Assembly (NCBI RefSeq): GCF_000157895.3
Contig: NC_022663.1
Span: 4,526,001-4,590,000, forward strand
DNA: 64,000 bases
DNA from: Mycobacterium kansasii ATCC 12478
GTDB lineage: Bacteria > Actinomycetota > Actinomycetes > Mycobacteriales > Mycobacteriaceae
Reading direction: 5' to 3'
Positions 42,079 through 50,341 of the stretch are shown here, piece by piece. The position numbers and the translations under genes are program-made. The number at the start of each line of letters is the position of its first letter. The stretch's first letter is position 1. The notes beneath the pieces are model-generated. The model searched no databases. It was not told the origin of the DNA and worked only from the letters and a program-made list of their open reading frames with translations.

Positions 42079-42330
42079 TCCGGTTTTGCCAGACCGCCTG
42101 GCGCAGTGGACTTTTCACCGTATGGCCGGGCACATTGTGCTTCGGCCTGCGGCCCCTGGGCCAGCGGTGGTTTGCCGGGTCGGCGGGACCTCGCTGAGCG
42201 CCGCCCCGGGCGGTGCTGATCCCAGTCGCCACGCTCAGCGGAGTCGCGGGTGCACAATGAGTCCGCGTTTCAGCGACAAGCCAAGGTGCGCAACGGAGTT
42301 AACGCTGACGGTGGTTGTGGCGCCGTATCC
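42079..42330. other. intergenic DNA after amiA1 with a possible terminator hairpin
   Basis: Non-coding. CGCTGAGCG (42192-42200) and CGCTCAGCG (42232-42240) are perfect 9-bp inverted repeats enclosing a smaller GC hairpin (CCGCCCCGGGCGG). This may be an intrinsic terminator without a U tract, as is common in mycobacteria, serving amiA1. Nothing else is recognisable. Confidence 0.35.
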
Positions 42331-42690
42331 CGGTGTGGGGAGATGAAATCGCGTGCAGGCGCGGTTGGGTCGGCGTTGGCGGCTGGCGGCTGGTGGCTGG
42401 TGGCGCCGAGTGTGCGTTGGTGGCGCCGAGTGTGCGCTGGTGGCGCCGAGTGTGCGCTGGGGGCGTCGACTGTGCCGTCAGGGTGGCCGATCGGGCGCCT
42501 TTCCCGCCCTACATGCACAGTCAAAGCCGTCACTGCGCACTCGATACGGCGGCATCAAAGCCGATCCGGTGAGCACGTGTGACATCCCCCGAACGCCTGC
42601 CACCACAAGAGGTTTGAGCGAAAGTGCGGTATCGGTGTGCCGAAACAGAGCCAGGCATCCAAGGCTGCACACGAGGACATCGTTGACCGC
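42331..42690. repeat. dispersed intergenic repeat, copy B, with a 20-bp tandem repeat
   Basis: Counterpart of 27710-28174. It contains three exact or near-exact 20-bp units TGGCGCCGAGTGTGCGYTGG at 42401, 42421 and 42441, and a degenerate fourth at 42461. It then shows the converse CACTCGATA motif, the CCCCGAACGCCTG block and CATCGTTGACCG. Copy A has fewer tandem units. There is no coding potential. It lies between amiA1 and the 3' end of ctpV. Confidence 0.65.
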
Positions 42691-42835
42691 AGCATTCACG
42701 ATCACCATGAATTTCCGACACGGCCAGGCGCAGCGCGCACCCCAACCCCTGGAGACTGATGTGGCCGATGGGAAAGTCGCGGTTGCGTCTGCAACTCGGG
42801 CCACCAGATCAGCGCCGTCCTATCCCGGCAGCGTG

Positions 42836-45220
42836 TCATCGGGTGGGTTCAATCGCCGGGATTTCCTTCGGGGCTGTGGGCAGCCGGTCGAAGCGGCGCA
42901 GCCGCAGGGAGTTAGTCACCACGCTGACCGAGGAGAGCCCCATCGCCGCGCCCGCCACGACGGGGTTGAGCATGCCCAGTGCGGCAAGCGGTATCGCGGC
43001 GGTGTTGTAGCCGAACGCGAAACCGAGGTTCTGGTAGATCGTGCGCAGGGTGCGGCGGGAGAGCTGGATCGCCAGCACGACGCCGTCGAGCCGGCCGGAC
43101 ATCAAGGTGATGTCGGAGGCCTCGATGGCCACGTCGGTGCCGGTGCCGATCGCGATGCCCAGATCGGCCTGCGCCAGCGCGGGGGCGTCGTTGACGCCGT
43201 CGCCGACCATGGCGACCACCCGGCCCTCGTCTTGGAGCCGGCGCACCTCGGTGACCTTGTCCTGCGGCAACACCTCGGCCAGGACCCGGTCGATGCCGAC
43301 CTGGTTGGCGATCGCCGCCGCGGTGCGCGCGTTGTCGCCGGTGATCATCGCAACCTGCAGGCCCATTGCGTGCAGCTGGCGGACCACCTCGGCGGCGTCG
43401 TCCTTGACCGTGTCGGCCACCGCCACCACCCCGACGACCCGGTCCCCCTGCCCGACGAACACCGCGGTGCGGCCCTGCTCTTCGAGTTCGGCGGCGGCGT
43501 CGGCGAGGCGGTCGGGAAGCAGCAAATCGTGCTCGACGATCAGCTTGCGCCGACCGACCAGCACGGGCCGGCCGTCGATCTCGGCCCGTACGCCGTGTCC
43601 GGCCAGGTTTGTGAACTCCGTCGCGGCCGGAATCGGCAGCGCCTGCTCACGCGCACCCGCGACGATCGCCGCGCCGATGGGGTGTTCGGAACCGGACTCG
43701 ACCGCTGCGGCCAGCTGCAGCACCAGGTCTTGCCGGTGTGCCTCGTCGGCGACAACATCGGTGAGCCGCATCTGGGCGCGAGTGAGGGTGCCGGTCTTGT
43801 CGAAGACGACGGTGTCGATCTTTTGCGAGGCTTCCAGCACCTCGCCGCCCTTGACCAGAATCCCCAGGTCCGCGCCGCGGCCGGTGCCGACCATGATGGC
43901 CGTCGGGGTGGCCAGGCCCAGCGCGCATGGGCAGGCGATGATCAGCACCGCGATCGCGGCGGTCATGCCGGCGACGGGGTTGGCGGCCAGCAGCGTCCAA
44001 CCGGCAAAGGTCGCGGCGGCGATACCCACCACGGCCGGCACGAACATTCCCGAGACGCGGTCGGCCAGCCGTTGCACCGGGGCCTTGCCGCCCTGCGCCT
44101 GCTCGACCAGACGCACAATCTGCGCCAGCGCGGTGTCTGCCCCGACGGCGACGGCGCGCACGGTCAGCAATCCGTCGACGTTTACCGTCGCCCCGGCAAC
44201 ACGGTCACCCACGGTTTTCTCCACCGGGACCGATTCCCCGGTGAGCATCGACTCGTCGACGGCGGCGCGTCCGTCGACGATTTCGCCGTCGACCGGGACC
44301 TTCTCCCCGGGCCGTACCCGCACCAGGTCGCCGACCTGCACCCGGTCGACCGGGACCAGTTGCTCCTCGCCGTCGATGAGCAGCCGGGCCTCCTTGGCGC
44401 CCATGGCAAGTAGCTTGCTGATCGCCTCCGACGCCTTGCCCCGGGCCCTGGCCTCGAGGTAGCGGCCCAGCACCACGAACGCGATGATCAACGCCGAGGT
44501 GTCGAAAAACAGTGGGCCACCTGCGAACAGCTCATAGGTGGAGTAGCCGAACGCAGTCAGTGTGCCCAGCGCGATCAGCGTGTCCATGTTGGCGCTCAAC
44601 GCCCGGGCCTGCGCAACGGCCTCCTTGAGAATGGACCAGCCGGCCACGAATTGCACCGGCACCGTGACGGCCAACGCCAACCACCCCGCCCATGGGGCGG
44701 CCATCATCGTCAACCCGGCCGACAGCAACCCGAACGGCCAGGCCAGCCAGACCCGGCGCAACCAGGTCCGTCGCTCGGCCGCGGGATCCGCGCCGGGCGA
44801 GGCGTGGCACGAGGAAGCCTGAACCTCGCCGCATCCGCCCTGATCCGGGGGAACGTCGCGCGGACGGCCCAGCAGCCGGCCGATGATCGTGCGTATCACG
44901 CCACCGCTGTGCGCGGCGGCTGAATGCGGGGCCCGTGCGGGCACCAACTCTGCTGGGATCTGTTGGGCATCAACGATTGCCGACAGCACCGCCGCGGTAT
45001 CGCAGCCTTCGGCTCCATACCAGATCACCACCGACGCGGTTCGCGGATATGCCTGGACGGCCCGGACACCGGCCACCGTGGCGACGGTCTCTTCGGTCGC
45101 GACGGCACGAATCTCGTCGAAACCGGAGCCGCCCACGTGAACCCGCATCCGCCCCGCCGCATGGGATACGACGGTCAGGTCGACATCGGTGTCGGGGTGC
45201 AGATCAGCGATCGTGGTCAT
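42836..45220 (-). CDS. ctpV: copper-exporting P1B-type ATPase CtpV
   Basis: A 794-residue heavy-metal P-type ATPase, very close to M. tuberculosis CtpV (Rv0969). An N-terminal HMA-like region without a CxxC (SHAAGRMRVHVGGSGF, TASVVIWYG) is followed by a Cys/His-containing linker (GGCGEVQASSCHASPG). Eight predicted membrane segments include the metal-translocating CPC in IIACPCALGLATPTA. Catalytic motifs are VDESMLTGES, VFDKTGTLT with the phosphorylated Asp, SEHPIG and MVGDGVNDAPAL. It should export Cu(I). Its start overlaps the DUF1490 gene by 17 bp, as in the copper-sensitive operon, but csoR itself is not beside it, and the location between amiA1 and Rv3304 differs from M. tuberculosis. Confidence 0.9.
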   Translation of the reverse strand: MTTIADLHPDTDVDLTVVSHAAGRMRVHVGGSGFDEIRAVATEETVATVAGVRAVQAYPRTASVVIWYGAEGCDTAAVLSAIVDAQQIPAELVPARAPHSAAAHSGGVIRTIIGRLLGRPRDVPPDQGGCGEVQASSCHASPGADPAAERRTWLRRVWLAWPFGLLSAGLTMMAAPWAGWLALAVTVPVQFVAGWSILKEAVAQARALSANMDTLIALGTLTAFGYSTYELFAGGPLFFDTSALIIAFVVLGRYLEARARGKASEAISKLLAMGAKEARLLIDGEEQLVPVDRVQVGDLVRVRPGEKVPVDGEIVDGRAAVDESMLTGESVPVEKTVGDRVAGATVNVDGLLTVRAVAVGADTALAQIVRLVEQAQGGKAPVQRLADRVSGMFVPAVVGIAAATFAGWTLLAANPVAGMTAAIAVLIIACPCALGLATPTAIMVGTGRGADLGILVKGGEVLEASQKIDTVVFDKTGTLTRAQMRLTDVVADEAHRQDLVLQLAAAVESGSEHPIGAAIVAGAREQALPIPAATEFTNLAGHGVRAEIDGRPVLVGRRKLIVEHDLLLPDRLADAAAELEEQGRTAVFVGQGDRVVGVVAVADTVKDDAAEVVRQLHAMGLQVAMITGDNARTAAAIANQVGIDRVLAEVLPQDKVTEVRRLQDEGRVVAMVGDGVNDAPALAQADLGIAIGTGTDVAIEASDITLMSGRLDGVVLAIQLSRRTLRTIYQNLGFAFGYNTAAIPLAALGMLNPVVAGAAMGLSSVSVVTNSLRLRRFDRLPTAPKEIPAIEPTR

Positions 45221-45503
45221 GGCACCCGCCCGCTACCTGCGACAGTGAAACGTCTTCTCCGATGCGCTCTTTCGCCTCGGCGATCACATCGGCCAGCGTC
45301 AGCCGAGCCTGCTCGGAGCTCTGCTGGGCTTTGCGTTCTGCGGTGCGCAGACCACGCAGTCCCCACGCCGTGGTGGCGACCGTCGCCTCCCGCAGCGGCA
45401 CCTTCACCGCCGTCTTACGAAGCGCCTCATAGGCCGCCGCTCCCACCACGCCGGTCACCAATGTGGGTACCGATTTCGCCAAGAGCCCATGCCATGAAAC
45501 CAT
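45204..45503 (-). CDS. DUF1490 protein (Rv0968-like, copper operon)
   Basis: A 99-residue protein matching the small DUF1490 gene that precedes ctpV in the mycobacterial copper-sensitive operon. The N-terminus is hydrophobic (AKSVPTLVTGVVGAAAYEAL), the middle is helical and charged, and the C-terminus carries His/Cys residues (VAGGCHDHDR) that could touch copper. The ATG at 45503 is the only good start, and the 3' end overlaps ctpV by 17 bp. It lies about 55 bp from the CsoR-type operator. Its biochemical role is unknown. Confidence 0.85.
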   Translation of the reverse strand: MVSWHGLLAKSVPTLVTGVVGAAAYEALRKTAVKVPLREATVATTAWGLRGLRTAERKAQQSSEQARLTLADVIAEAKERIGEDVSLSQVAGGCHDHDR

Positions 45504-45556
45504 TTTGAACGAACCTTTCCTATCGTGTCCTATCGTGCGTGCCAGCTTGCAAAACT

Positions 45557-45580
45557 ACAATACCCCGGTAGGGTACTCGC
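45557..45580. promoter_or_regulatory. CsoR-type copper operator with divergent -10 elements
   Basis: TACCCCGGTAGGGTA (45561-45575) has the TACCC-N5-GGGTA symmetry of CsoR operators. Rightward, TAGGGT (45569-45574) fits the TANNNT -10 consensus and lies six bases before an ATG at 45581, predicting a leaderless transcript. Leftward, TATTGT (complement of 45557-45562) could be the -10 for DUF1490-ctpV with a leader of about 45 nt. The operator overlaps both -10 elements, so one repressor could silence both directions. Binding by CsoR is inferred. Confidence 0.55.
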
Positions 45581-45733
45581 ATGGTCGAAGTCGGCTTCTT
45601 TCACGGCAAGTCCACAGAATGCAACCGCGGCGATTTCACTTGTGGTCCTGGCGAATCCGGTCACGCGACTCAGCTGCCGCCGGCCACGCCGCACCCGGAG
45701 TTCCCGGCGCCACGATGTCTGCCGCCGTGCTGA
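45581..45733 (+). CDS. possible leaderless 50-residue Cys/His-containing small protein
   Basis: An ATG placed six bases after the predicted -10 opens a 50-codon frame with four Cys and three His (MVEVGFFHGKSTECN, FTCGPGESGHA, ending in RCLPPC). Its stop overlaps the start of the Rv0970-like gene by 19 bp. Its position directly behind a copper operator and its metal-binding residues suggest either a copper-binding peptide or a regulatory upstream frame for the next gene. I do not recognise the sequence, and coding status needs ribosome profiling. Confidence 0.35.
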   Translation: MVEVGFFHGKSTECNRGDFTCGPGESGHATQLPPATPHPEFPAPRCLPPC

Positions 45734-46362
45734 ACGACTCGGCACTGCGCTGGGCGGTCGCGACGATCTTCGGCCTCAGCATCGCAGGGGACCTCTACCT
45801 CTTCGGCACCCGGGATCTTCGCTGGACCCGCGCAGTCGACCACCTGCTGCACCTGTCGATGTCGGCGGCCATGATCGCCATGGCCTGGCGGATCGGACCA
45901 GCCTCCCACGGCCTGATGCCGATTGTCTTCTTTCTTCTGGCCGCCGGCTGGTTCGTACTCGTGGCGGGCGGGCGACGCTGCACCCTCGGCGACCGAATAG
46001 CCAACTGCTACAACGCCACAATGATGATCGCCATGGCATGGATGTACACGCTGATGAACGGCAGCCTGGCGGGCCACAGCGATCATTCACCGGACCACAT
46101 GATGGCGGGTTCGGCGCCGACGCATATCGCCGGAGGGTCGATGCCCGCAGCCCAGACGCCGCAGACCGGAGCGTGGATCGCCACGGCGAACTGGATCGTG
46201 ACCCTGGGGTTCGCGATCGCGGCCATGCTCTGGCTATGGCGTTACGCCGGCGCGCGGCGCGCCGGCCGGTCCGCTGGTGCCGGCCCCCTTACCGAGCTGG
46301 GGCTGCTGTCCCAGGCCTTCGCCGCCGCTGGCACCGCCCTGATGTTCGGCGTCATGCGGTAA
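45715..46362 (+). CDS. integral membrane protein, DUF5134 type (Rv0970-like)
   Basis: A 215-residue membrane protein corresponding to the gene after ctpV in M. tuberculosis (Rv0970). At least five hydrophobic segments are visible, including LLHLSMSAAMIAMAWRIG, LMPIVFFLLAAGWFVLVAGG and WIVTLGFAIAAMLWLWRYAG. A His/Met-rich loop (SLAGHSDHSPDHMMAGS) between segments could bind copper. The ATG at 45715 gives the expected length; an upstream reading to 45463 is not protein-like. Here it is divergent from DUF1490-ctpV rather than downstream of ctpV, sharing the operator region. Confidence 0.8.
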   Translation: MSAAVLNDSALRWAVATIFGLSIAGDLYLFGTRDLRWTRAVDHLLHLSMSAAMIAMAWRIGPASHGLMPIVFFLLAAGWFVLVAGGRRCTLGDRIANCYNATMMIAMAWMYTLMNGSLAGHSDHSPDHMMAGSAPTHIAGGSMPAAQTPQTGAWIATANWIVTLGFAIAAMLWLWRYAGARRAGRSAGAGPLTELGLLSQAFAAAGTALMFGVMR

Positions 46363-46435
46363 CCGATACCAGCGAACGGTCGCCAGAGGCTGTCGCGATG
46401 CCGATCGCGGCGGGGCCAGTCCACCCCGGCGCGGG

Positions 46436-46915
46436 TCAGGTCGTCGTCCCCGGACCGATGTTGCGGGCCGGACGGGTGCGCAGGTCGTGCACATAATCAA
46501 CCGGAGCGCCGGCGATTTCGGCGGCGTCGGCCATCACCCCCAGATACCGTGCCGACGGCAGCCCACCCTCCCAGGCGTCCAGCACATACAGCCACGCCAG
46601 GACCGGGTCGGTGGTGGTGTCCGACGACAACCGCTCCACGCGGCACCGGATCTTCTTGTGGACGCCGAACTCGGAGCCCTCCCAGCGGTCCAGGTTCTTC
46701 TCGTCCGCCGGCGTCATGTCGTAGAGCACGACGAACACCCTGGAATCCGGGTCCTCGACGACGGTGGCCAATGCCCCGTCCCAGCCGAGGTCCTCACCGC
46801 CGAAGGTCAGCCGCCAGCCGTTCAGCCAGCCGGTTCCGGCCATCGGTGAGTGGGGTGCTCGCTGGAGCATCTGCTCGGGATCCATGTTCGACCCGTAGGC
46901 GGCGTAGAGCGGCAC
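46436..46915 (-). CDS. gamma-glutamylcyclotransferase-like protein (Rv3304-like)
   Basis: A 159-residue protein with the AIG2/gamma-glutamylcyclotransferase fold. The substrate-binding loop YAAYGSNMDPEQM is at the N-terminus (about residues 4-16), and the acidic core VLYDMTPADEKNLDRWEG (about 63-80) supplies the candidate catalytic Glu. It matches Rv3304 in length and position next to lpdA. The substrate is unknown. Confidence 0.82.
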   Translation of the reverse strand: MPLYAAYGSNMDPEQMLQRAPHSPMAGTGWLNGWRLTFGGEDLGWDGALATVVEDPDSRVFVVLYDMTPADEKNLDRWEGSEFGVHKKIRCRVERLSSDTTTDPVLAWLYVLDAWEGGLPSARYLGVMADAAEIAGAPVDYVHDLRTRPARNIGPGTTT

Positions 46916-46985
46916 GGGAGAAAGCTTAAACGTCGGCTGTATGGATGGCGGCTACCCGAGGGTCCGAGGCGGATGTGATGCAGCC

Positions 46986-47063
46986 CTCACCCGGTGCTGC
47001 GGCGCGCCGCGCCGCGGTCGCCCTTGCGCCGCGCTGCGGCCTGCTCGTGAAGTACCGGGTGAG
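46986..47063. repeat. 10-bp inverted repeat upstream of lpdA
   Basis: CTCACCCGGT (46986-46995) and ACCGGGTGAG (47054-47063) are perfect inverted repeats. The intervening DNA is extremely GC-rich with internal GCGC palindromes. The right arm ends 17 bp before the lpdA start. It may be an operator or a shared transcription terminator/attenuator between the two diverging genes. Confidence 0.4.
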
Positions 47064-47080
47064 CGGGCTAGGTTAGGCCT

Positions 47081-48511
47081 GTGGTGACCCGCATCGTGAT
47101 CATCGGCGGCGGCCCGGCCGGCTACGAGGCCGCTATCGTCGCAGCCACCGCACACCCCGAATCAGTCCAAGTCACCGTCATCGACTCGGACGGCATCGGC
47201 GGGGCCGCCGTGCTGGACGACTGTGTGCCGTCCAAGACATTCATCGCCTCCACCGGCCTGCGCACCGAACTGCGCCGGGCGCAGCGCCTGGGCTTCGACA
47301 TCGACATCGACGACGCGAAGATCTCGTTGCCGCAGATCCATGCCCGGGTCAAGGCACTGGCCGCCGAGCAGTCGGCCGACATCACCGCCCAGCTGCTCGG
47401 CATGGGAGTCCACGTGATCGCCGGCCGGGCCGAGCTGATCGACCCCACCCCGGGCCTGGCCCGCCACCGGGTCAAGGCGACCCATTCCGATTCGGGGCCG
47501 GACGGCCCCGTCAGCAGCGAGCACGACGCCGACGTGGTGCTGATCGCCACCGGGGCCAGCCCGCGGGAACTGCCGTCGGCCCGGCCGGACGGTGAACGCA
47601 TCCTGACCTGGCGTCAGCTCTACGACTTGGAGGCGCTGCCGCAGCATCTGATCGTGGTGGGCTCGGGAGTCACCGGCGCGGAGTTCGTCCACGCCTACAC
47701 CGAGTTCGGCGTGCAGGTCACCGTGGTGGCCAGCCGGGACCGGGTGTTGCCGTACGAGGACGCCGACGCCGCGCTGGTCCTGGAGGAGTCGTTCGCCGAA
47801 CGCGGTGTCCGGCTGGTCAAGAACGCCCGGGCCGAATCGGTGACCCGTACCGACACCGGCGTGTTGGTCACCATGACCGACGGCCGCACCGTCGAGGGCA
47901 GCCACGCCCTGATGACCATCGGGTCGGTGCCCAACACCGGGGGCCTGGGCCTGGAACGGGTCGGCATCGAGCTCGGGCCCGGCAACTACCTCACTGTGGA
48001 CCGGGTGTCGCGGACGTCGGTTCCCGGCATCTACGCCGCCGGCGACTGCACCGGGCTGCTGCCGCTGGCGTCGGTCGCCGCGATGCAGGGCCGGATCGCG
48101 ATGTATCACGCGCTGGGCGAGGGTGTCAGCCCGATCCGGTTGCGCACGGTCGCGGCGACGGTGTTCACCAGGCCCGAGATCGCCGCCGTCGGGGTGCCGC
48201 AGTCGGCGATCGACGACGGGTCGGTGACCGCGCGGACCATCATGCTGCCGCTGCGAACCAATGCCCGGGCGAAGATGTCGGGTTTGCGCCAAGGCTTCGT
48301 GAAGGTCTTCTGCCGGCGCTCCACCGGCGTGGTGATCGGCGGCGTGGTGGTGGCGCCGATCGCCTCGGAGCTGATCCTCCCCATCGCGGTGGCCGTGCAG
48401 AACCGCATCACGGTCAACGAGCTGGCGCAGACACTGGCCGTCTACCCGTCGTTGTCGGGCTCGATCACCGAGGCCGCCCGCCGCCTGATGGCCCACGACG
48501 ATCTCGACTGA
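47081..48511 (+). CDS. lpdA: flavoprotein disulfide-reductase family protein LpdA
   Basis: A 476-residue FAD/NAD(P)H oxidoreductase (Rv3303c family). The FAD-binding IIGGGPAGYEAAIVA opens the protein (about residues 6-20), the second dinucleotide fold is LIVVGSGVTGAEFVHAY (about 190-206), and IYAAGDCTGLLPLAS lies near 310. The redox motif reads GGAAVLDDCVPSK, where dihydrolipoamide dehydrogenases have two Cys. The first is Ala here, so disulfide exchange is not expected and quinone reduction, as described for the M. tuberculosis protein, is more likely. The start is GTG at 47081. It is followed by glpD2 after 78 bp. Confidence 0.92.
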   Translation: MVTRIVIIGGGPAGYEAAIVAATAHPESVQVTVIDSDGIGGAAVLDDCVPSKTFIASTGLRTELRRAQRLGFDIDIDDAKISLPQIHARVKALAAEQSADITAQLLGMGVHVIAGRAELIDPTPGLARHRVKATHSDSGPDGPVSSEHDADVVLIATGASPRELPSARPDGERILTWRQLYDLEALPQHLIVVGSGVTGAEFVHAYTEFGVQVTVVASRDRVLPYEDADAALVLEESFAERGVRLVKNARAESVTRTDTGVLVTMTDGRTVEGSHALMTIGSVPNTGGLGLERVGIELGPGNYLTVDRVSRTSVPGIYAAGDCTGLLPLASVAAMQGRIAMYHALGEGVSPIRLRTVAATVFTRPEIAAVGVPQSAIDDGSVTARTIMLPLRTNARAKMSGLRQGFVKVFCRRSTGVVIGGVVVAPIASELILPIAVAVQNRITVNELAQTLAVYPSLSGSITEAARRLMAHDDLD

Positions 48512-48589
48512 AGACCAGCCCTGCGACGCCGCACGAACTAGCCTTGTGGAGCAACGCTACCGACCAGTAATCGACAGGAGTCCGTTTCC

Positions 48590-50341
48590 GTGAGCAACCC
48601 AATCAGCGCACCGCAAGGCGAGCAGCCCGCTGGGACGCTGGGACCGCAGCAGCGCGCGTTGGCCTGGGAGCGGCTCGGTGCCGAGCAATTCGACGTGGTC
48701 GTCATCGGCGGCGGCGTGGTGGGCTCCGGGTGCGCGCTGGATGCTGCCACCCGCGGTCTCAAGGTGGCCCTGGTCGAGGCCCGCGACCTGGCCTCCGGCA
48801 CGTCGAGCCGCTCGTCGAAGATGTTCCACGGCGGGTTGCGTTACCTCGAGCAACTGGAATTCGGCCTGGTGCGTGAGGCCCTCTACGAGCGGGAGCTGTC
48901 GCTGACGCGGCTGGCGCCACACCTGGTCAAGCCGTTGCCGTTCTTGTTCCCGCTGACCAAGCGCTGGTGGGAACGCCCCTACATCGCCGCGGGCATCTTC
49001 CTCTACGACCGGCTGGGCGGCGCCAAATCGGTTCCGGCGCAAAAGCATCTGACCCGTGCCGGGGCGCTGCGATTGAGCCCGGGGTTGAAGCGCAGTTCGC
49101 TGATCGGCGGTATCCGCTACTACGACACCGTCGTCGACGATGCCCGCCATACCATGACGGTCGCGCGCACCGCGGCCCATTACGGAGCCGTCGTGCGGTG
49201 CTCCACCCAGGTGGTGGCGCTGCTGCGCGAGGGCGACCGGGTGATCGGCGTGCGGGTGCGCGACTCCGAGGACGGCTCGATCACCGAGGTGCGCGGCCAC
49301 GTCGTGGTCAACGCGACCGGGGTCTGGACCGACGAGATCCAGGCGTTGTCCAAACAGCGCGGACGGTTCCAGGTGCGCGCGTCCAAGGGGGTACACGTGG
49401 TGGTGCCCCGGGACCGGATTGTCAGCGACGTCGCGATGATCCTGCGCACCGAGAAGTCGGTCATGTTCATCATTCCGTGGGGCAGCCACTGGATCATCGG
49501 GACCACCGACACCGACTGGAACCTCGACCTGGCCCATCCCGCGGCCACCAAGGTCGACATCGACTACATTCTGGGCACCGTCAACGGGGTGCTGGCTACC
49601 CCGTTGACGCACGCCGACATCGACGGCGTGTACGCCGGGCTGCGGCCGCTGCTGGCCGGGGAAAGCGAGGAAACCTCCAAGCTGTCGCGCGAGCACGCCG
49701 TCGCAGTGCCGGCGGCGGGGCTGGTGGCCATCGCCGGCGGCAAGTACACCACCTACCGGGTGATGGCCGCCGACGCGATCGACACCGCCGTGCAGTTCAT
49801 TCCGGCCCGGGTCGCGCCGTCGATCACCCAGAAGGTGAGCCTGCTGGGGGCCGACGGCTACTTCGCTCTGGTCAACCAGGTCGAGCACGTCGGCGCGATG
49901 TACGGCCTGCACCCCTACCGGGTGCGGCATCTGCTGGACCGCTACGGGTCGCTGATCGACGAGGTGCTGGCGTTGGCGGCCGACGATCCCGGTCTGCTCA
50001 GCCCGATCAGGGAGGCGCCCGGCTATCTGCGGGTCGAAGCCCTCTATGCCGTCACCGCCGAGGCGGCCCTGCATCTGGAGGACATCCTGGCCCGGCGCAT
50101 GCGGATCTCCATCGAATATCCGCACCGCGGCGTGGACTGCGCCCGGGAAGTGGCCGACATCATCGCACCGGTGCTGGGCTGGACCGCCGAGGATATCGGG
50201 CGCGAGGTCGCCAACTACAAGGCGCGCGTTGAAGCCGAGGTGCTGTCACAGGCCCAGCCGGACGACGTATCGGCGGACATGTTGCGAGCCAGCGCACCCG
50301 AAGCCCGGGCCGAGATCCTCGAACCGGTGCCACTCAATTGA
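48590..50341 (+). CDS. glpD2: glycerol-3-phosphate dehydrogenase
   Basis: FAD-dependent, membrane-associated glycerol-3-phosphate dehydrogenase that makes dihydroxyacetone phosphate and feeds electrons to quinones. The 583 residues contain VVVIGGGVVGSGCALDAATR (about 36-55), SGTSSRSSKMFHGGLRYLEQ (about 69-88) and a C-terminal helical domain. The GTG start follows an AGGAG ribosome site (about 48577-48581). Order after lpdA is as in Rv3303c-Rv3302c, but the next gene is not phoY1. Confidence 0.94.
   Translation: MSNPISAPQGEQPAGTLGPQQRALAWERLGAEQFDVVVIGGGVVGSGCALDAATRGLKVALVEARDLASGTSSRSSKMFHGGLRYLEQLEFGLVREALYERELSLTRLAPHLVKPLPFLFPLTKRWWERPYIAAGIFLYDRLGGAKSVPAQKHLTRAGALRLSPGLKRSSLIGGIRYYDTVVDDARHTMTVARTAAHYGAVVRCSTQVVALLREGDRVIGVRVRDSEDGSITEVRGHVVVNATGVWTDEIQALSKQRGRFQVRASKGVHVVVPRDRIVSDVAMILRTEKSVMFIIPWGSHWIIGTTDTDWNLDLAHPAATKVDIDYILGTVNGVLATPLTHADIDGVYAGLRPLLAGESEETSKLSREHAVAVPAAGLVAIAGGKYTTYRVMAADAIDTAVQFIPARVAPSITQKVSLLGADGYFALVNQVEHVGAMYGLHPYRVRHLLDRYGSLIDEVLALAADDPGLLSPIREAPGYLRVEALYAVTAEAALHLEDILARRMRISIEYPHRGVDCAREVADIIAPVLGWTAEDIGREVANYKARVEAEVLSQAQPDDVSADMLRASAPEARAEILEPVPLN

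Noticed and set aside
47122..48496. Minus-strand open frames opposite lpdA
   Set aside because: They show His/Arg/Gly-rich shadow composition and no motif; the plus-strand flavoprotein is unambiguous.
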